Below the pieces are notes generated by a model. The model saw only the letters and a list, made by a program, of their open reading frames with translations, searched no databases and had not been told where the DNA came from. Made by a program: the position numbers and the translations under genes. A DNA stretch of 64,000 nt from Notospermus geniculatus (lineage: Eukaryota > Nemertea > Pilidiophora > Heteronemertea > Lineidae), in NCBI GenBank assembly GCA_002633025.1, contig NMRB01002236.1:44659-108658 (forward strand), in the 5' to 3' direction. Positions 53,401-56,408 of the stretch are shown here, piece after piece. Position 1 is the stretch's first letter, and each line of letters starts with the position of its first letter.

Positions 53401-54474
53401 AGATGGCCGACTGGCCACCATATTTGAAGTCGAAAAGGATCAAAATTTCAGGGCGAGGTTTGCGGGATGCTTGTTGCTTGCAGACACAGGGTAGGCCAAC
53501 ATGTCAATAACAATAATGCAAATTCAATAAAATCAGGTAAACCCACAACGTGCGTGCGTCTTCTTAAATTAATTCACGGACACAGCTGAATCGATGGCCC
53601 GAATTTGCACAAGGTTTCGCCATAAGATCATCGAGCCGGAAGATGAGCACGTGACGTAAATTGTAAAAAATGGTTGTCTGCACTCATCGCCGGAAGTACA
53701 TCTCTTCCCTCAGATTGTCAATTTCCGGCGTCCTTTCATAAAAAATAGTCGCTCAATTGTGTTGGACATGGCAATTATTGGGTCCCTTGTTCAGGATGGG
53801 ATAACATGCTCATCAAAGTGATGACAGGCCCGAGATAGTGCTAGCCAATCAAAGTCGATAAAACCATACCGTTTCGTTCCATAAGACAAAGAAAAGAGAA
53901 AAGGCCAACCCCCCTATCGAACTAAATCCATGATCCAAAAGGTCATCTTCAGCGTTGAAGAAAGATTGTGAGGATGATATTTTTGTGGACCTTTCCCGGC
54001 ACGTTGGTAATTAAAATTGACATCAATGTGGTCATAATGGCTGGTATTTATAAGTTAGCAAATGCTTTTACTTAAGATTTGCACAGCAGTAGATACGAAG
54101 TGGAAATTTAAAAATTCAAGATGCACCAACTCTCTCGGTCTTACATGCTAAAAGATGCACTGGCAGCAGGAACATTTGTGGTACCAACCATCTCCAGAAA
54201 TACATTAGGTCCTGGAAATGAAGTTGAATTTCGTATTTCGTACTTCGTTTTTCGTCAGATTTGCGAAACCTCACTATAAATTAAAGCTTTTGTCGCCGTC
54301 GAACGCTTGCATGTCGAATTGAGAATCCACGGCGTCATCCACGAATTTCACCACCAGTTCTATTGAATTTTTAGGTTCGCATGTGTCTTCTGGGATTTTA
54401 CAATCCGAACGACATTCTAATTCTAAAGAAATGCTTTCTTTTGACACCACGTTCATTGAATTCGCAACGACTTT
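8276..54474 (-). CDS. Esrp: Esrp/fusilli-family splicing regulator gene (interrupted, 5' end incomplete)
   Basis: This spans all exons I could assign to one minus-strand gene. The family encodes nuclear RNA-binding proteins with three quasi-RRM domains; the vertebrate ESRP1/2 proteins control epithelial alternative splicing by binding GU/UGG-rich pre-mRNA. Seen here: RRM signatures in family order (RARGLPW, RMRGLPY, RLRGLPF, each followed by a [11 protein letters not shown]-, TGDAFVLF- or SGEAFIQM-type strand), joined by GT-AG introns whose phases agree from 49,730 to the stop at 8,276. That chain encodes 612 residues; vertebrate ESRP1 is about 680. The initiator exon and a middle N-terminal exon were not found, so the model is partial. 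One exon pair occurs twice. No promoter or polyadenylation signal is assigned; no AATAAA was evident just downstream of the stop on the minus strand. Confidence 0.93.
8598..8978. repeat. Family F-A foldback MITE (intron copy 1)
   Basis: 381 bp, ends GGGAGGTTTCGCAAATCTGA and TTTGCGAAACCTCAC, flanked by TA at 8,596-8,597 and 8,979-8,980. Two ~190-bp arms mirror each other (TTCGTATTTCGTACTTCG; CATCTCCAGAAATACATTA-type block). It lies in the intron between the last two Esrp exons. Confidence 0.9.
9256..9635 (-). CDS. Esrp: Esrp exon: P/Q/T-rich linker and first half of fourth RRM
   Basis: A 380-nt exon (377 if the inner AG is used). The first ~80 residues are low complexity, rich in Pro, Thr, Gln and Ala, and end in [11 protein letters not shown], which matches the YYPSPPGSP segment before the C-terminal domain of vertebrate ESRPs. 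Then [21 protein letters not shown] forms beta1-alpha1 of the fourth RRM-like domain, with MKDLP in place of the usual RGLP. The donor at 9,255 is GTAAGG and the exon ends in phase 0. The acceptor region reads TTCCAGCAG followed by GT, a NAGNAG tandem acceptor. Both AGs restore frame with the phase-1 donor at 10,516. Confidence 0.93.
9750..9881. repeat. Family F-C foldback MITE (copy 1)
   Basis: The arms GTTTTCGCAAAGTCCCCGAA and TTTCGGGGGCTTTGCGAAAA surround a loop containing CATTGTTCGATGCA. Other copies: 25,496-25,595, 37,659-37,786, 38,551-38,638 (cut by an N) and 41,055-41,180. Within an Esrp intron. Confidence 0.85.
10326..10412. repeat. Degenerate telomere-like tract in an Esrp intron
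   Basis: A run of CCTAAT/CCTAAC-type hexamers (ATCCTAATCCTAAT, GCTAACCCTAACCC) with interruptions. It resembles degenerate interstitial (CCCTAA)n. It produces the odd low-complexity frame rich in Asn-Pro on the plus strand. Confidence 0.6.
10516..10774 (-). CDS. Esrp: Esrp exon: second half of RRM3 and linker
   Basis: A 259-nt exon starting in phase 0 after an acceptor reading CTCTTAATTCCAG. It begins [11 protein letters not shown] (RNP1-like beta3 strand of RRM3), continues through the alpha2 helix ([15 protein letters not shown]) and the beta4 strand [19 protein letters not shown], which is close to the RYVEVFQCSAEEMNFVL of vertebrate ESRP1. A linker rich in Ser, Pro and Ala follows, ending RQMLSP. 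The donor at 10,515 is GTAAGC, phase 1. The flanking introns hold a foldback MITE (10,867-11,264) on the upstream side and a telomere-like tract plus another MITE on the downstream side. Confidence 0.95.
10867..11264. repeat. Family F-A foldback MITE (intron copy 2)
   Basis: 398 bp, the most complete copy: left end GTGAGGTTTCGCAAATCTGA, right end GAGAAACCTCCC followed by TA. The two arms are near-mirror images around TTCGTATCTACGAAGTGG. It fills most of the 565-bp intron between the two RRM3 exons. Confidence 0.9.
11340..11630 (-). CDS. Esrp: Esrp exon: RRM2-RRM3 linker and first half of RRM3
   Basis: A 291-nt exon (97 codons), phase 0 at both ends, so skipping or circularising it would keep the reading frame. 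It begins VLNN, exactly where vertebrate ESRP1 continues AEVQQ with VLNR. A Ser/Gln/Pro/Ile-rich linker follows, then [18 protein letters not shown] (beta1-alpha1 of RRM3, quasi-RRM RGLP type), [19 protein letters not shown], and a Pro/Ala-rich [16 protein letters not shown] that is absent from the vertebrate loop. The donor at 11,339 is GTTAGA. Copies of the same self-complementary MITE lie 75 nt downstream and about 100 nt upstream of this exon. Confidence 0.95.
11731..12062. repeat. Family F-A foldback MITE (intron copy 3, left end cut)
   Basis: Begins directly after the N at 11,730 without its left terminal repeat and ends in a diverged GCGAAATCGCGC followed by TA. It occupies the intron between the RRM2 and RRM3 exons. 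The run of 14 G before the N suggests an assembly stop at a homopolymer. Confidence 0.85.
12190..12405 (-). CDS. Esrp: Esrp exon: second half of RRM2
   Basis: A 216-nt exon (72 codons), phase 0 at both ends. The acceptor is a T-rich tract ending TTTTTTGACAG. It reads [10 protein letters not shown], then [23 protein letters not shown], then an alpha2 helix [15 protein letters not shown] and [18 protein letters not shown]. This tracks the vertebrate ESRP1 segment [20 protein letters not shown]...GKRYIELFRSTAAEVQQ almost residue by residue. The donor at 12,189 is GTAAAA. It would be joined to either copy of the preceding exon (16,353 or 23,993), both ending in phase 0 after the codon for the last Val of AEQV. 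Confidence 0.95.
12406..13576. other. Esrp intron, unique part
   Basis: Upstream of the RRM2 exon. I see only moderate inverted repeats (12,500-12,760, TGGAGTTTTTTCAAGCC/GGAAC blocks) and a short TATATATATA at 13,350. No exon recognised. Confidence 0.4.
13712..14496. mobile_element. Tc1/mariner-type non-autonomous element (unit A)
   Basis: 785 bp with ~30-bp inverted ends starting CACTGGTGGACAGAAATA and flanking TA (13,710-13,711 and 14,497-14,498). Inside are a second inverted pair around TATGAATAAGAAAGACAATC and a tRNA-like segment at 14,318-14,405. No transposase frame. The same element recurs at 21,546-22,330. Confidence 0.88.
14318..14405 (-). repeat. tRNA-derived sequence inside the Tc1-like element
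   Basis: On the minus strand it has a 7-bp acceptor-like stem (GTCCTGG/CCAGGAC), an A-box-like GGTCGAGTGGTCTAACACG and a B-box GGGTTCGATCC. The anticodon arm does not fold well, so this is a tRNA-derived relic (SINE-like) rather than a working tRNA gene. An identical copy is at 22,152-22,239. Confidence 0.6.
14846..14895. repeat. CCCA/GGGT microsatellite in an Esrp intron
   Basis: CCCAACCTACC followed by about seven CCCA units on the plus strand, so the Esrp transcript carries a GGGU-rich run here. It is absent from unit B at the equivalent place. Confidence 0.9.
15005..15152. repeat. Family F-B foldback MITE (copy 1, unit A)
   Basis: About 150 bp. The arms GGAGGTTTAGAAATCCAACG and TTTGATTTCTAAACCTCC carry mirrored GATAAACGTAAACGTTG/AAGTTTACGTTTATCG blocks. 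Ortholog in unit B at 22,641-22,788. Other copies: 16,614, 31,797, 31,942, 44,812, 52,912 and 55,308. Confidence 0.88.
15610..15975. repeat. Dispersed family G repeat (copy 2)
   Basis: Shares CTTTCATCACTTGAGAAGTT and CATTCAAATAGATAGATTTG with the copy at 4,132-4,500. Its unit B counterpart is 23,240-23,605. Confidence 0.75.
16353..16456 (-). CDS. Esrp: Esrp exon (copy A): RRM1-RRM2 linker and start of RRM2
   Basis: A 104-nt exon, too short for a long ORF. The acceptor is CTTTCCAG and the donor is GTAGGT. It encodes [14 protein letters not shown], then [18 protein letters not shown]: the linker and beta1-alpha1 of RRM2, matching SNEVAQFLS...[17 protein letters not shown] in vertebrate ESRP1. 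It needs one base from the previous exon and ends in phase 0. It is paired with copy B at 23,993-24,096. The one substitution I see between them (C/T in the Ile codon before VRMRG) is silent. It lies inside duplication unit A (13,577-21,410). Confidence 0.93.
16614..16758. repeat. Family F-B foldback MITE (copy 2, only in unit A)
   Basis: Ends GGGAGGTTTAGAAATCAAAC and TTTCTAAACTTCCC, flanked by TA. It lies between exon copies 16,353 and 16,928. The corresponding position in unit B has no copy. Confidence 0.87.
16928..17103 (-). CDS. Esrp: Esrp exon (copy A): second half of RRM1
   Basis: A 176-nt exon, acceptor TTTCGTCGTAG, donor GTAGGC. It reads [20 protein letters not shown] (beta2-beta3 with the RNP1-like [11 protein letters not shown]), then [36 protein letters not shown]. 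The family equivalent is [21 protein letters not shown]...[19 protein letters not shown]. It needs two bases from upstream (AA from 31,134 gives Lys) and leaves one base. The predicted peptide is identical to copy B at 24,825-25,000; the differences I see are silent. If both copies are truly in tandem, including both exon pairs adds 280 nt and breaks frame. Confidence 0.94.
17581..17937. repeat. Three different foldbacks placed end to end (unit A)
   Basis: Hairpin 1 (17,581-17,720, ends GGGACCTTATTCACCAAGC and GTGAATAAGGTCCC), hairpin 2 (17,721-17,805, ends AGTTCACTTGC and GTAAGTGAACT) and hairpin 3 (17,807-17,937, ends CATATTTATGAAGCCTTCGC and its inverse) abut with almost no spacer. The unit B copy is 26,030-26,386. 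Confidence 0.85.
18153..18334. repeat. Foldback, GGGCCCCGTACG family (unit A)
   Basis: The arms GGGCCCCGTACGATTTTCCC and CGTACGGGCCCCGGAG frame a loop with TTTAGAGACTGAAACTCGG. A related copy sits at 50,095-50,272, and the unit B copy is near 26,602-26,783. Confidence 0.75.
19484..19660. repeat. Foldback, TTGTGATCCTTGGGAAAACG family (unit A)
   Basis: The arms TTCGTCACTGGAGGAATCTG and ACTCAGTTTCCTCAAGTGAC are inverse, with mirrored TTGCAAATTGCAGGGATTAT/AATAATCGCTGCAATTTGCA. Other copies: near 27,912-28,085, 40,010-40,180 and 42,870-43,045. Confidence 0.82.
20027..20663. repeat. Family F-A MITE interrupted by another foldback (unit A)
   Basis: The left arm starts GGGAGGTTTCGCAAATCTGA after TA, and the right arm ends TTTGGAAACCTCAC. 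A 268-bp element (20,096-20,363) is inserted in the left arm. The unit B ortholog 28,434-29,166 lacks that insert but has a different one. Confidence 0.87.
20096..20363. repeat. TA-flanked foldback nested in an F-A MITE, unit A only
   Basis: Ends CAGTACGTTGCACAATTGAC and its inverse (GTCAATTGTGCAACGTACTG), flanked by TA on each side (20,094-20,095 and 20,364-20,365). The allelic or duplicate copy in unit B has an uninterrupted ATGACGTAATG at this place, so this is a clean presence/absence difference. Confidence 0.88.
21546..22330. mobile_element. Tc1/mariner-type non-autonomous element (unit B)
   Basis: Copy of 13,712-14,496 at a constant offset of 7,834 bp, with no difference that I can see, including the TA flanks and the internal tRNA-like segment. 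Confidence 0.88.
22641..22788. repeat. Family F-B foldback MITE (unit B ortholog)
   Basis: Counterpart of 15,005-15,152 with a few substitutions and the same insertion site. Confidence 0.87.
23240..23605. repeat. Dispersed family G repeat (copy 3, unit B)
   Basis: Counterpart of 15,610-15,975, shares CTTTCATCACTTGAGAAGTT. Confidence 0.75.
23993..24096 (-). CDS. Esrp: Esrp exon (copy B): RRM1-RRM2 linker and start of RRM2
   Basis: Second copy of the 104-nt exon at 16,353-16,456, with the same acceptor and donor (GTAGGT), the same phases and the same peptide ([11 protein letters not shown]...[17 protein letters not shown]). It lies in duplication unit B (21,411-29,909), 7.6 kb upstream in transcript order. 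The intron to the next RRM1 exon copy carries a ~386-bp foldback MITE (24,228-24,613) that is absent from the corresponding intron in unit A, which carries a different, shorter MITE. Confidence 0.92.
24228..24613. repeat. Family F-A foldback MITE, only in unit B
   Basis: Ends GCGAGGTCTCGCAAATCTGA and TCTGCGAAACCTCAC, with TA on both sides. Unit A reads straight through the site (ATTGTATTGACTGGTG), so the element is absent there. It lies in the intron between exon copies 23,993 and 24,825. Confidence 0.87.
24825..25000 (-). CDS. Esrp: Esrp exon (copy B): second half of RRM1
   Basis: Second copy of the RRM1 exon, 176 nt, same splice sites (acceptor TTTCGTCGTAG, donor GTAGGT). The peptide is the same as copy A, from GGVALCLS through [11 protein letters not shown] to NVAGG. 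Several third-position substitutions separate the two copies and no amino acid changes, which means either recent duplication under purifying selection or two alleles of one locus placed side by side. It accepts the phase-2 donor at 31,134. Confidence 0.93.
25496..25595. repeat. Family F-C foldback MITE (copy 2)
   Basis: Arms TTCGCAAAGCCCCCGAAACG and CGTTTCGGGGGCTTGGCGAA around GAACAATGGGTTGGGCG. Unit A has no copy at the matching place. Confidence 0.8.
26030..26386. repeat. Three abutting foldbacks (unit B)
   Basis: The same three hairpins as 17,581-17,937, in the same order, with no difference that I can see. This lies in a tract where the two units are nearly identical. Confidence 0.85.
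28434..29166. repeat. Family F-A MITE interrupted by an 8-bp-TSD element (unit B)
   Basis: Left end GGGAGGTTTCGCAAATCTGA after TA, right end TTTTCGAAACTTCAC. It contains the insert 28,588-28,930. Confidence 0.87.
28588..28930. mobile_element. Non-autonomous element with 8-bp target duplication (hAT-like)
   Basis: Flanked by GTTAGACC on both sides (28,580-28,587 and 28,931-28,938). Unit A has a single GTTAGACC here. The ends are AAGAATACAGTAAGCTCGAG and, inverted, CAAGAATATATAAGTACTTA; the right arm has an extra AT-rich segment. An 8-bp duplication is typical of hAT transposons. No transposase. Confidence 0.8.
29888..30032. repeat. Foldback spanning the right edge of unit B
   Basis: The arms GGCCGTATGCACCAACGAAG and its inverse (CTTCGTTGATGCATACGGCC) are both present here, but at the end of unit A (21,410) only the left arm survives. 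The duplication breakpoint is therefore in the left arm. Confidence 0.85.
30040..30425. repeat. Family F-A foldback MITE
   Basis: Ends GTGAGGTTTCGCAAATCTGA and TTGCAAAACCTCAC, next to TA. It is inserted within 10 bp of the preceding foldback. Confidence 0.87.
30492..30619. repeat. Short foldback
   Basis: Arms GAGTTTTCGCAACCGCCCAG and AACGGGCGGTCGCGAAAAC. Confidence 0.75.
31134..31244 (-). CDS. Esrp: Esrp exon: start of RRM1
   Basis: A 111-nt exon with acceptor TATCTTTACAG and donor GTAAGA. It encodes [20 protein letters not shown], then [16 protein letters not shown]. This is beta1-alpha1 of RRM1 and is nearly identical to the [31 protein letters not shown] segment of vertebrate ESRP1. Its first base completes a Cys codon begun in the exon at 48,291, and it ends with two bases (AA) of the Lys codon finished by the next exon. 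The intron upstream is about 17 kb, the largest in the window, and is filled with foldback elements and duplicated blocks. Confidence 0.96.
31440..31796. repeat. Foldback upstream of the first RRM1 exon
   Basis: Mirrored blocks around a centre near 31,625: TTGGCAGGGACCAAGAAACA against TGTTTCTTGGTCCCTACCAA, and AACTTCCTGAATTATGACAA against TTGTCATAATTTAGGAAGTT. It sits about 200 bp upstream (transcript sense) of the exon at 31,134-31,244. Confidence 0.8.
31797..32099. repeat. Two adjacent family F-B MITEs
   Basis: The first copy (about 31,797-31,938) ends TTTCGAAACCTCC and the second (about 31,942-32,099) starts GGGGAGGTTTCGAAATCAAA only 3 bp later. Both carry the ACGATAAAC arms; the loop regions are inverted relative to each other. 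Confidence 0.85.
32376..32815. repeat. Row of three short foldbacks
   Basis: 32,376-32,510 (arms GGGCGGTATGCGCGGGTCGG against the inverse), 32,509-32,643 (arms ACATAGAAGTATACGGTATA against TATACCGTATACTTCTATGT) and about 32,697-32,815 (arms GTCTCTCGAAAATTTTCGAA against CGAAAATTTTGGAGAGAC). None has coding capacity. Confidence 0.8.
32816..34663. other. Esrp intron, mostly unrecognised
   Basis: Apart from the foldback at 33,536-33,757 I see no exon or repeat that I can name. A 101-codon minus-strand frame at 33,211-33,516 has no recognisable domain and no convincing splice sites. Confidence 0.4.
33536..33757. repeat. Foldback, GGCCTCTAGAGGCAGC family
   Basis: The arms AAAGGGCCTCTAGAGGCAGC and GCTGCCTCTAGAGACCCTTT bracket about 180 bp of unique loop. 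Confidence 0.75.
34664..35590. repeat. Duplicated block, copy 1 (N follows)
   Basis: The block from ATGTATGAATTTTTGGTTAT to GATATACTTCGTGG recurs at 35,643-36,556. Between the copies lie 47 bp and a single N (35,637). The copies differ by substitutions and in the number and state of the GTATACGGACACGC foldbacks. This looks like two haplotypes joined in tandem. Confidence 0.88.
35643..36556. repeat. Duplicated block, copy 2
   Basis: Second copy of 34,664-35,590. It contains foldbacks built from TACATAGAGGT and TACGGACACGCTGGCGAACA arms (about 35,985-36,210), matching 34,999-35,250 in copy 1. Confidence 0.88.
36585..36912. repeat. Foldback, GGCCAAGCGCACATTTGCGG arms
   Basis: The arms TAGGCCAAGCGCACATTTGC and GCAAATTTGCGCTTGGCCTT, with inner GTTTTTAAAGTCGACTG against AGTCGATTTTAAAAACA. 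Confidence 0.8.
36975..37206. repeat. GCAACTT-rich foldback
   Basis: Multiple GCAACTTGTTGCA-type palindromes and flanking GGTTTACACATGCAAC/CTAGTGTAAACC ends. The right part recurs at 40,508-40,605. Confidence 0.7.
37109..37957. repeat. Duplicated block X, copy 1
   Basis: From ACGCTGGATGTTGCTATG to GGATGTCGTTGTA, repeated at 40,508-41,334. It includes an F-C MITE (37,659-37,786) followed by a GATAACGTTTACGTTAACG foldback (about 37,797-37,918). Confidence 0.87.
38118..38549. repeat. Foldback ending at an N
   Basis: Left arm CTACTGACTTTATCATTGGG, right arm CCAATGATAAAGTCAGTAG just before the N at 38,550. Inner arms carry ACCAATGTACAGCTA against TAGCTGTACATTGGT. About 430 bp. Confidence 0.82.
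38643..40370. repeat. Duplicated block Y, copy 1
   Basis: Repeated at 41,300-43,240. It contains a left-arm-only F-A MITE (38,683-38,875), TTTCGTTTCGTTTCG microsatellite-like sequence and the TTGCAAATTACAGGG foldback. Copy 2 carries one extra 377-bp element. Confidence 0.87.
39768..39936. repeat. Foldback with CCCAATGGAATGCGGAAG arms
   Basis: The arms TAACTACGACCCAATGGAAT and ATTCCATTGGGTCGTAGTTA. Copy Y2 has no equivalent: it reads TTTCCGGTGGGTCGTGGTTAG at 42,775-42,794, so this foldback also appears to be a presence/absence difference. Confidence 0.75.
40508..41334. repeat. Duplicated block X, copy 2
   Basis: Counterpart of 37,109-37,957, with small indels. Confidence 0.87.
41300..43240. 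repeat. Duplicated block Y, copy 2
   Basis: Counterpart of 38,643-40,370, overlapping the end of X2, so X2-Y2 is a continuous version of the locus. Confidence 0.87.
42330..42706. repeat. Foldback present only in Y2, ATA duplicated at its ends
   Basis: Ends AGCCGTGGTTACACTACATA and its inverse, flanked by ATA (42,327-42,329 and 42,707-42,709). Y1 reads GATTTATAGATACAG with a single ATA. 377 bp, GC-rich arms (CCCCGGGTTTTTTGCGG), no ORF of interest. Confidence 0.87.
43252..43446. repeat. Foldback, GAGGCCTTGCAAATGACGTC arms
   Basis: Left GAGGCCTTGCAAATGACGTC and right GATGACGTCATTGCAAGGCC flank a GC-rich, CpG-rich loop. It lies immediately after the Y2 block. Confidence 0.82.
43705..44623. repeat. 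Duplicated block Z, copy 1
   Basis: From ACACCTGTCTCTCCCAGG to AGACATGGCTTAA, repeated at 44,712-46,033 directly after the N at 44,711. This copy has empty sites for two elements found in copy 2. Confidence 0.9.
44812..44963. repeat. Family F-B MITE with verified TA target duplication
   Basis: Filled site GGATA...TACTATCC here; empty site GGATACTATCC in copy 1. The element is 152 bp, with ends TTGGGGAGGTTTCGAAATC and TTTCGAAACCTCCC. Confidence 0.92.
45495..45741. mobile_element. 247-bp element with 9-bp target duplication (Mutator-like)
   Basis: Flanked by ACTGAGTGC on both sides (45,486-45,494 and 45,742-45,750); copy 1 has it once. The inverted ends start TAGACTGGTCCCCTGTCGTA. Nine-bp duplications point to Mutator-like elements. 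The plus-strand frame inside it is not a transposase. Confidence 0.85.
46495..46655. repeat. Foldback with TTTACCATGGTGAA palindromes
   Basis: Repeated TTTACCATGGTGAA and TTCGAAC/GTTCGAAATTACCAT blocks in inverse order around 46,575. Confidence 0.75.
46826..47033. repeat. Foldback MITE, GTAAGAAATAAAAGTGG family (copy 2)
   Basis: Starts GGAGTAAGAAATAAAAGTGG, ends CCACTTTTATTTGTTTCCCC. Same family as 568-814. Confidence 0.8.
47422..47582. repeat. Foldback, GGCCGATTCATACTTTGCG arms
   Basis: The arms GATTCATACTTTGCG and CTGAGAAGTATGAATC, with GCGCTTTGCACTTG against GCGCAAGCGCAAAGCGC inside. Confidence 0.7.
48064..48167. repeat. Foldback next to an Esrp exon
   Basis: The arms TCCCGAAGCCGTCGTTAGGT and ACCTAACGATGGCTTCGGGA. 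It lies 124 bp downstream (transcript sense) of the donor of the 55-nt exon. Confidence 0.82.
48291..48345 (-). CDS. Esrp: Esrp short linker exon upstream of RRM1
   Basis: A 55-nt exon found from its splice signals: acceptor TTTCTTACTGCAG and a near-perfect donor TTG/GTAAGTC. With the phases fixed by its neighbours it reads (G)[17 protein letters not shown](C), matching HRFSDPERVNYKFESGTC before RRM1 of vertebrate ESRP1. Start phase (two bases completing a Gly codon from 49,641) and end phase (TG, completed to Cys by the C at 31,244) both fit. Confidence 0.88.
49325..49468. repeat. Foldback, CACGATCAAATTTTTCATCC arms
   Basis: The arms GTACACGATCAAATTTTTCA and GATGAAAAATTTGATCGTGT. A second copy at 60,455-60,985 is split by nested insertions. 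Confidence 0.82.
49641..49730 (-). CDS. Esrp: Esrp linker exon: helical segment before RRM1
   Basis: A 90-nt exon with donor GACG/GTAAGC and acceptor TGACTCAG. It encodes [20 protein letters not shown], then RIIHRLIND, ending with one base of a Gly codon. It matches the segment ending [21 protein letters not shown] in ESRP1 in both spacing and helix pattern (CGVRQ..EM..II..LI). It starts with two bases and so needs a phase-1 donor upstream, which I could not locate between 49,731 and 54,274. Confidence 0.85.
50095..50656. repeat. Two neighbouring GC-rich foldbacks
   Basis: 50,095-50,272 (arms GGGGCCCGTACGGCGAGTAA and CGTACGGGGCCC, related to 18,153-18,334) and 50,277-50,656 (arms AGCCGTGTTTACACCTATGC and CAGGTGTAAACACGGCT). 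Confidence 0.78.
51680..51760 (+). repeat. tRNA-like SINE fragment
   Basis: TAGCCTGGTGGTTATCACG resembles a polymerase III A box and GGGTTCGAAAC a B box about 40 bp later, but the acceptor and T stems are incomplete. A tRNA-derived relic, not a working tRNA gene. Confidence 0.5.
51826..52142. repeat. Dispersed ~310-bp repeat (copy 1)
   Basis: From ATTCTCACCAGTCTATCTGG to TTGTTTGGACAAGATGT, found again at 54,789-55,101 with about 10 percent difference by eye. Class unknown; not a foldback. Confidence 0.8.
52912..53060. repeat. Family F-B MITE
   Basis: Arms GGCGGTTTAGAAATCAATCG and TTTGATTTCTAAACCTCC; Esrp intron. Confidence 0.85.
53061..54091. other. Esrp intron, expected to hold a missing exon
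   Basis: The segment has a tandem-like repetition of CAAGATGG-CGACTGGC (53,258 and 53,402) but no frame that I can match to the missing middle N-terminal part of Esrp. Confidence 0.4.
54092..54274. repeat. Right arm of a family F-A MITE touching an exon
   Basis: Only one arm is present: it begins AGATACGAAGTGGAAATTT and ends TTTGCGAAACCTCAC at 54,274, followed by TA. Read on the minus strand, the element end GTGAGG forms the donor of the candidate exon 54,275-54,474. Confidence 0.85.
54275..54474 (-). CDS. Esrp: Probable Esrp N-terminal exon
   Basis: A 200-nt candidate exon with acceptor GCTTTTCGTTCTCAG and a donor GTGAGG made by the terminal inverted repeat of an adjacent MITE arm. It reads [20 protein letters not shown], then [14 protein letters not shown], a helix [16 protein letters not shown], and DGDKSFNL. 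It resembles [22 protein letters not shown]...LRQFNQSVSNELN...GTSFCL of ESRP1, including LEL, the following Cys, and the SF-x-L at the end. Reading through the junction meets TAG at once, so the coding exon must end here. The phase does not fit the exon at 49,730 directly, so at least one exon between them is missing. The homology is weak by eye. Confidence 0.5.
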
Positions 54475-54788
54475 CTGAGAACGAAAAGCATTCATAGCAG
54501 ACGAACATCTCAAATCCAATCTGAACCCGCAGTGCTGAAAGCGACATCGCCAACCTTTGGAAAGATGCGATTGAAATGTCAGCCGTAGAATGACATTAAG
54601 ACGATACTGTCGTCTGCTTAGCTTATTATCACAACATTATAGACAAGCTAACAGGCAACTGAGAGAGCTTTGATTGGGAGCGCAAAATCTGTCGAAAACG
54701 TATCCTTTCACGAACCAAATTCTCTGATTATTTTTGTATAAGTAACTTAGCAAAGATATTTGGTGAGAAAGTGTTATTTTTCCATCTG

Positions 54789-55101
54789 ATTCTCACCAGG
54801 CTATCTGGCCTGACGCCCATCTAGCCTGGTTTGAATCCATCTCATTTACCGCTTCTGTGGAGCTCAGTGCCTCAGCAAATCATCGGTGTGCGAAGGATAA
54901 TCGACGTGCCAGTCAAAATCCGTGTTACAAATGTGTGCGGAAGAGAAAGTGCCGAACGGCGATTTGTTTCACGAGTTCTGATTGGCTCAGTGGCGGGGTC
55001 AAGGGGTCAGATTCATTTATAATTTATGCGTTAACGCAAAAGATGACATGATTGGGACAAGGCTAAAGACGCAATCGATGGCCTTGTTTGGACAAGATGT
55101 A
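54789..55101. repeat. Dispersed ~310-bp repeat (copy 2)
   Basis: Second copy of 51,826-52,142. Confidence 0.8.
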
Positions 55102-55307
55102 TTTTCCAGGAAGGCTTACTAATGCACACGCTAGTGTCTTACAAAACAGAAGTTTTGAAGCGTTGAAACTGCAAGTTTCATCCTTACGATGATTAATCCA
55201 GGGGCAAATTATTCATGAGTTAGCCAAATGATCTCATTGACGTAAAATCTTTCCAAAGTGAAATGTATTGAACCTAGGCAGAGTTCTGGGTGAATTTCGT
55301 GATATTA

Positions 55308-55459
55308 GGGAGGTTTAGAAATCAAACGATAAACGTAACCTTTACGACAACGTTATTTTTTGCATATTACACATTCACCAGATTTTATATTGCATTTTCG
55401 GTACCAAAATAACGTTGTCGTTGACGTTTACGTTTATCGTTTGATTTCTAAACCTCCCT
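55308..55459. repeat. Family F-B MITE
   Basis: Ends GGGAGGTTTAGAAATCAAAC and TTTCTAAACCTCCC. Apart from this copy, 55,102-56,382 shows nothing I recognise. Confidence 0.87.
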
Positions 55460-56382
55460 AATATATGCATTCGTCTGCAGTGAGATGAAGGCATTCATAT
55501 CCATTAATCATTCGGAGGTCATTATACCTGCAGACGTTTTATCAAAATGGGCAATTATTAGGTGATATACACTTCAGTCTATTTGAAGGAAGACACTCTT
55601 ACATGTATCATAGCCACAGGAAGAACATAAAACGCCATGAGTTTTTTAGACGCAGAAGCAACGTGTCCAACCCAATAGACATACGCCGTATTTCGCCGAG
55701 TAATGACGTCAGACAGAGCCCATTACAAAAGCATGCCATGTACACAGCCAGGGAGATACTTTACTCGTAAATACTCCGGAGAAACCTCTGATCCACCTGA
55801 GCTTTGTGACGTATCGTACCCCTCGGACGATTTTCAAATGATCCTTTGCCAATATCTCGCTTCCATGGATCAGTCTTAATACCAAAGTGCACCATCATTG
55901 GCAAAATCGGACTTAAAGGTACAGGTATGGTATCAACCGGGATATATTGGAAGAGATGTCGTTTTGAAATTGCCAGGGAGACGCACTGTTATCGGTCAAG
56001 CGGTTTTGCTTAGTAGAATATATGACGTGTCATGCTGTGCAAAGGAAGGGAGACGAATAGTGCACCATTCGGAATAGTACCATTCGGAACTTCGAAGGCA
56101 ACTGCTCGGCAATTTCCGTAGACACTCGCATTTCCCCTCGGACACAATTCCAAGGCAGCCATCTTGAATGCGCAGTGATTGCCTTGAGTTTCTGTGGGTT
56201 TGGATGCGGTCGCCTCATCACACCCTGCGTATGAACGAAATAGGTCACACAAAAACGTTGCGTTATTGATCAATAATTGGCAGATTGGGTAAGATATCGG
56301 TAAGTTTATAATATGCCTCAACTTATCCAGGAAATAAGGTTGAATATCTTAGCAGGCCAAAATTCGGCGAAAATAGTCCCAC

Positions 56383-56408
56383 GGTCGGTCGGTCGGTCGG
56401 TCGGTGTT
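56383..56408. repeat. (GGTC)n microsatellite
   Basis: About five tandem GGTC units. Confidence 0.9.
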
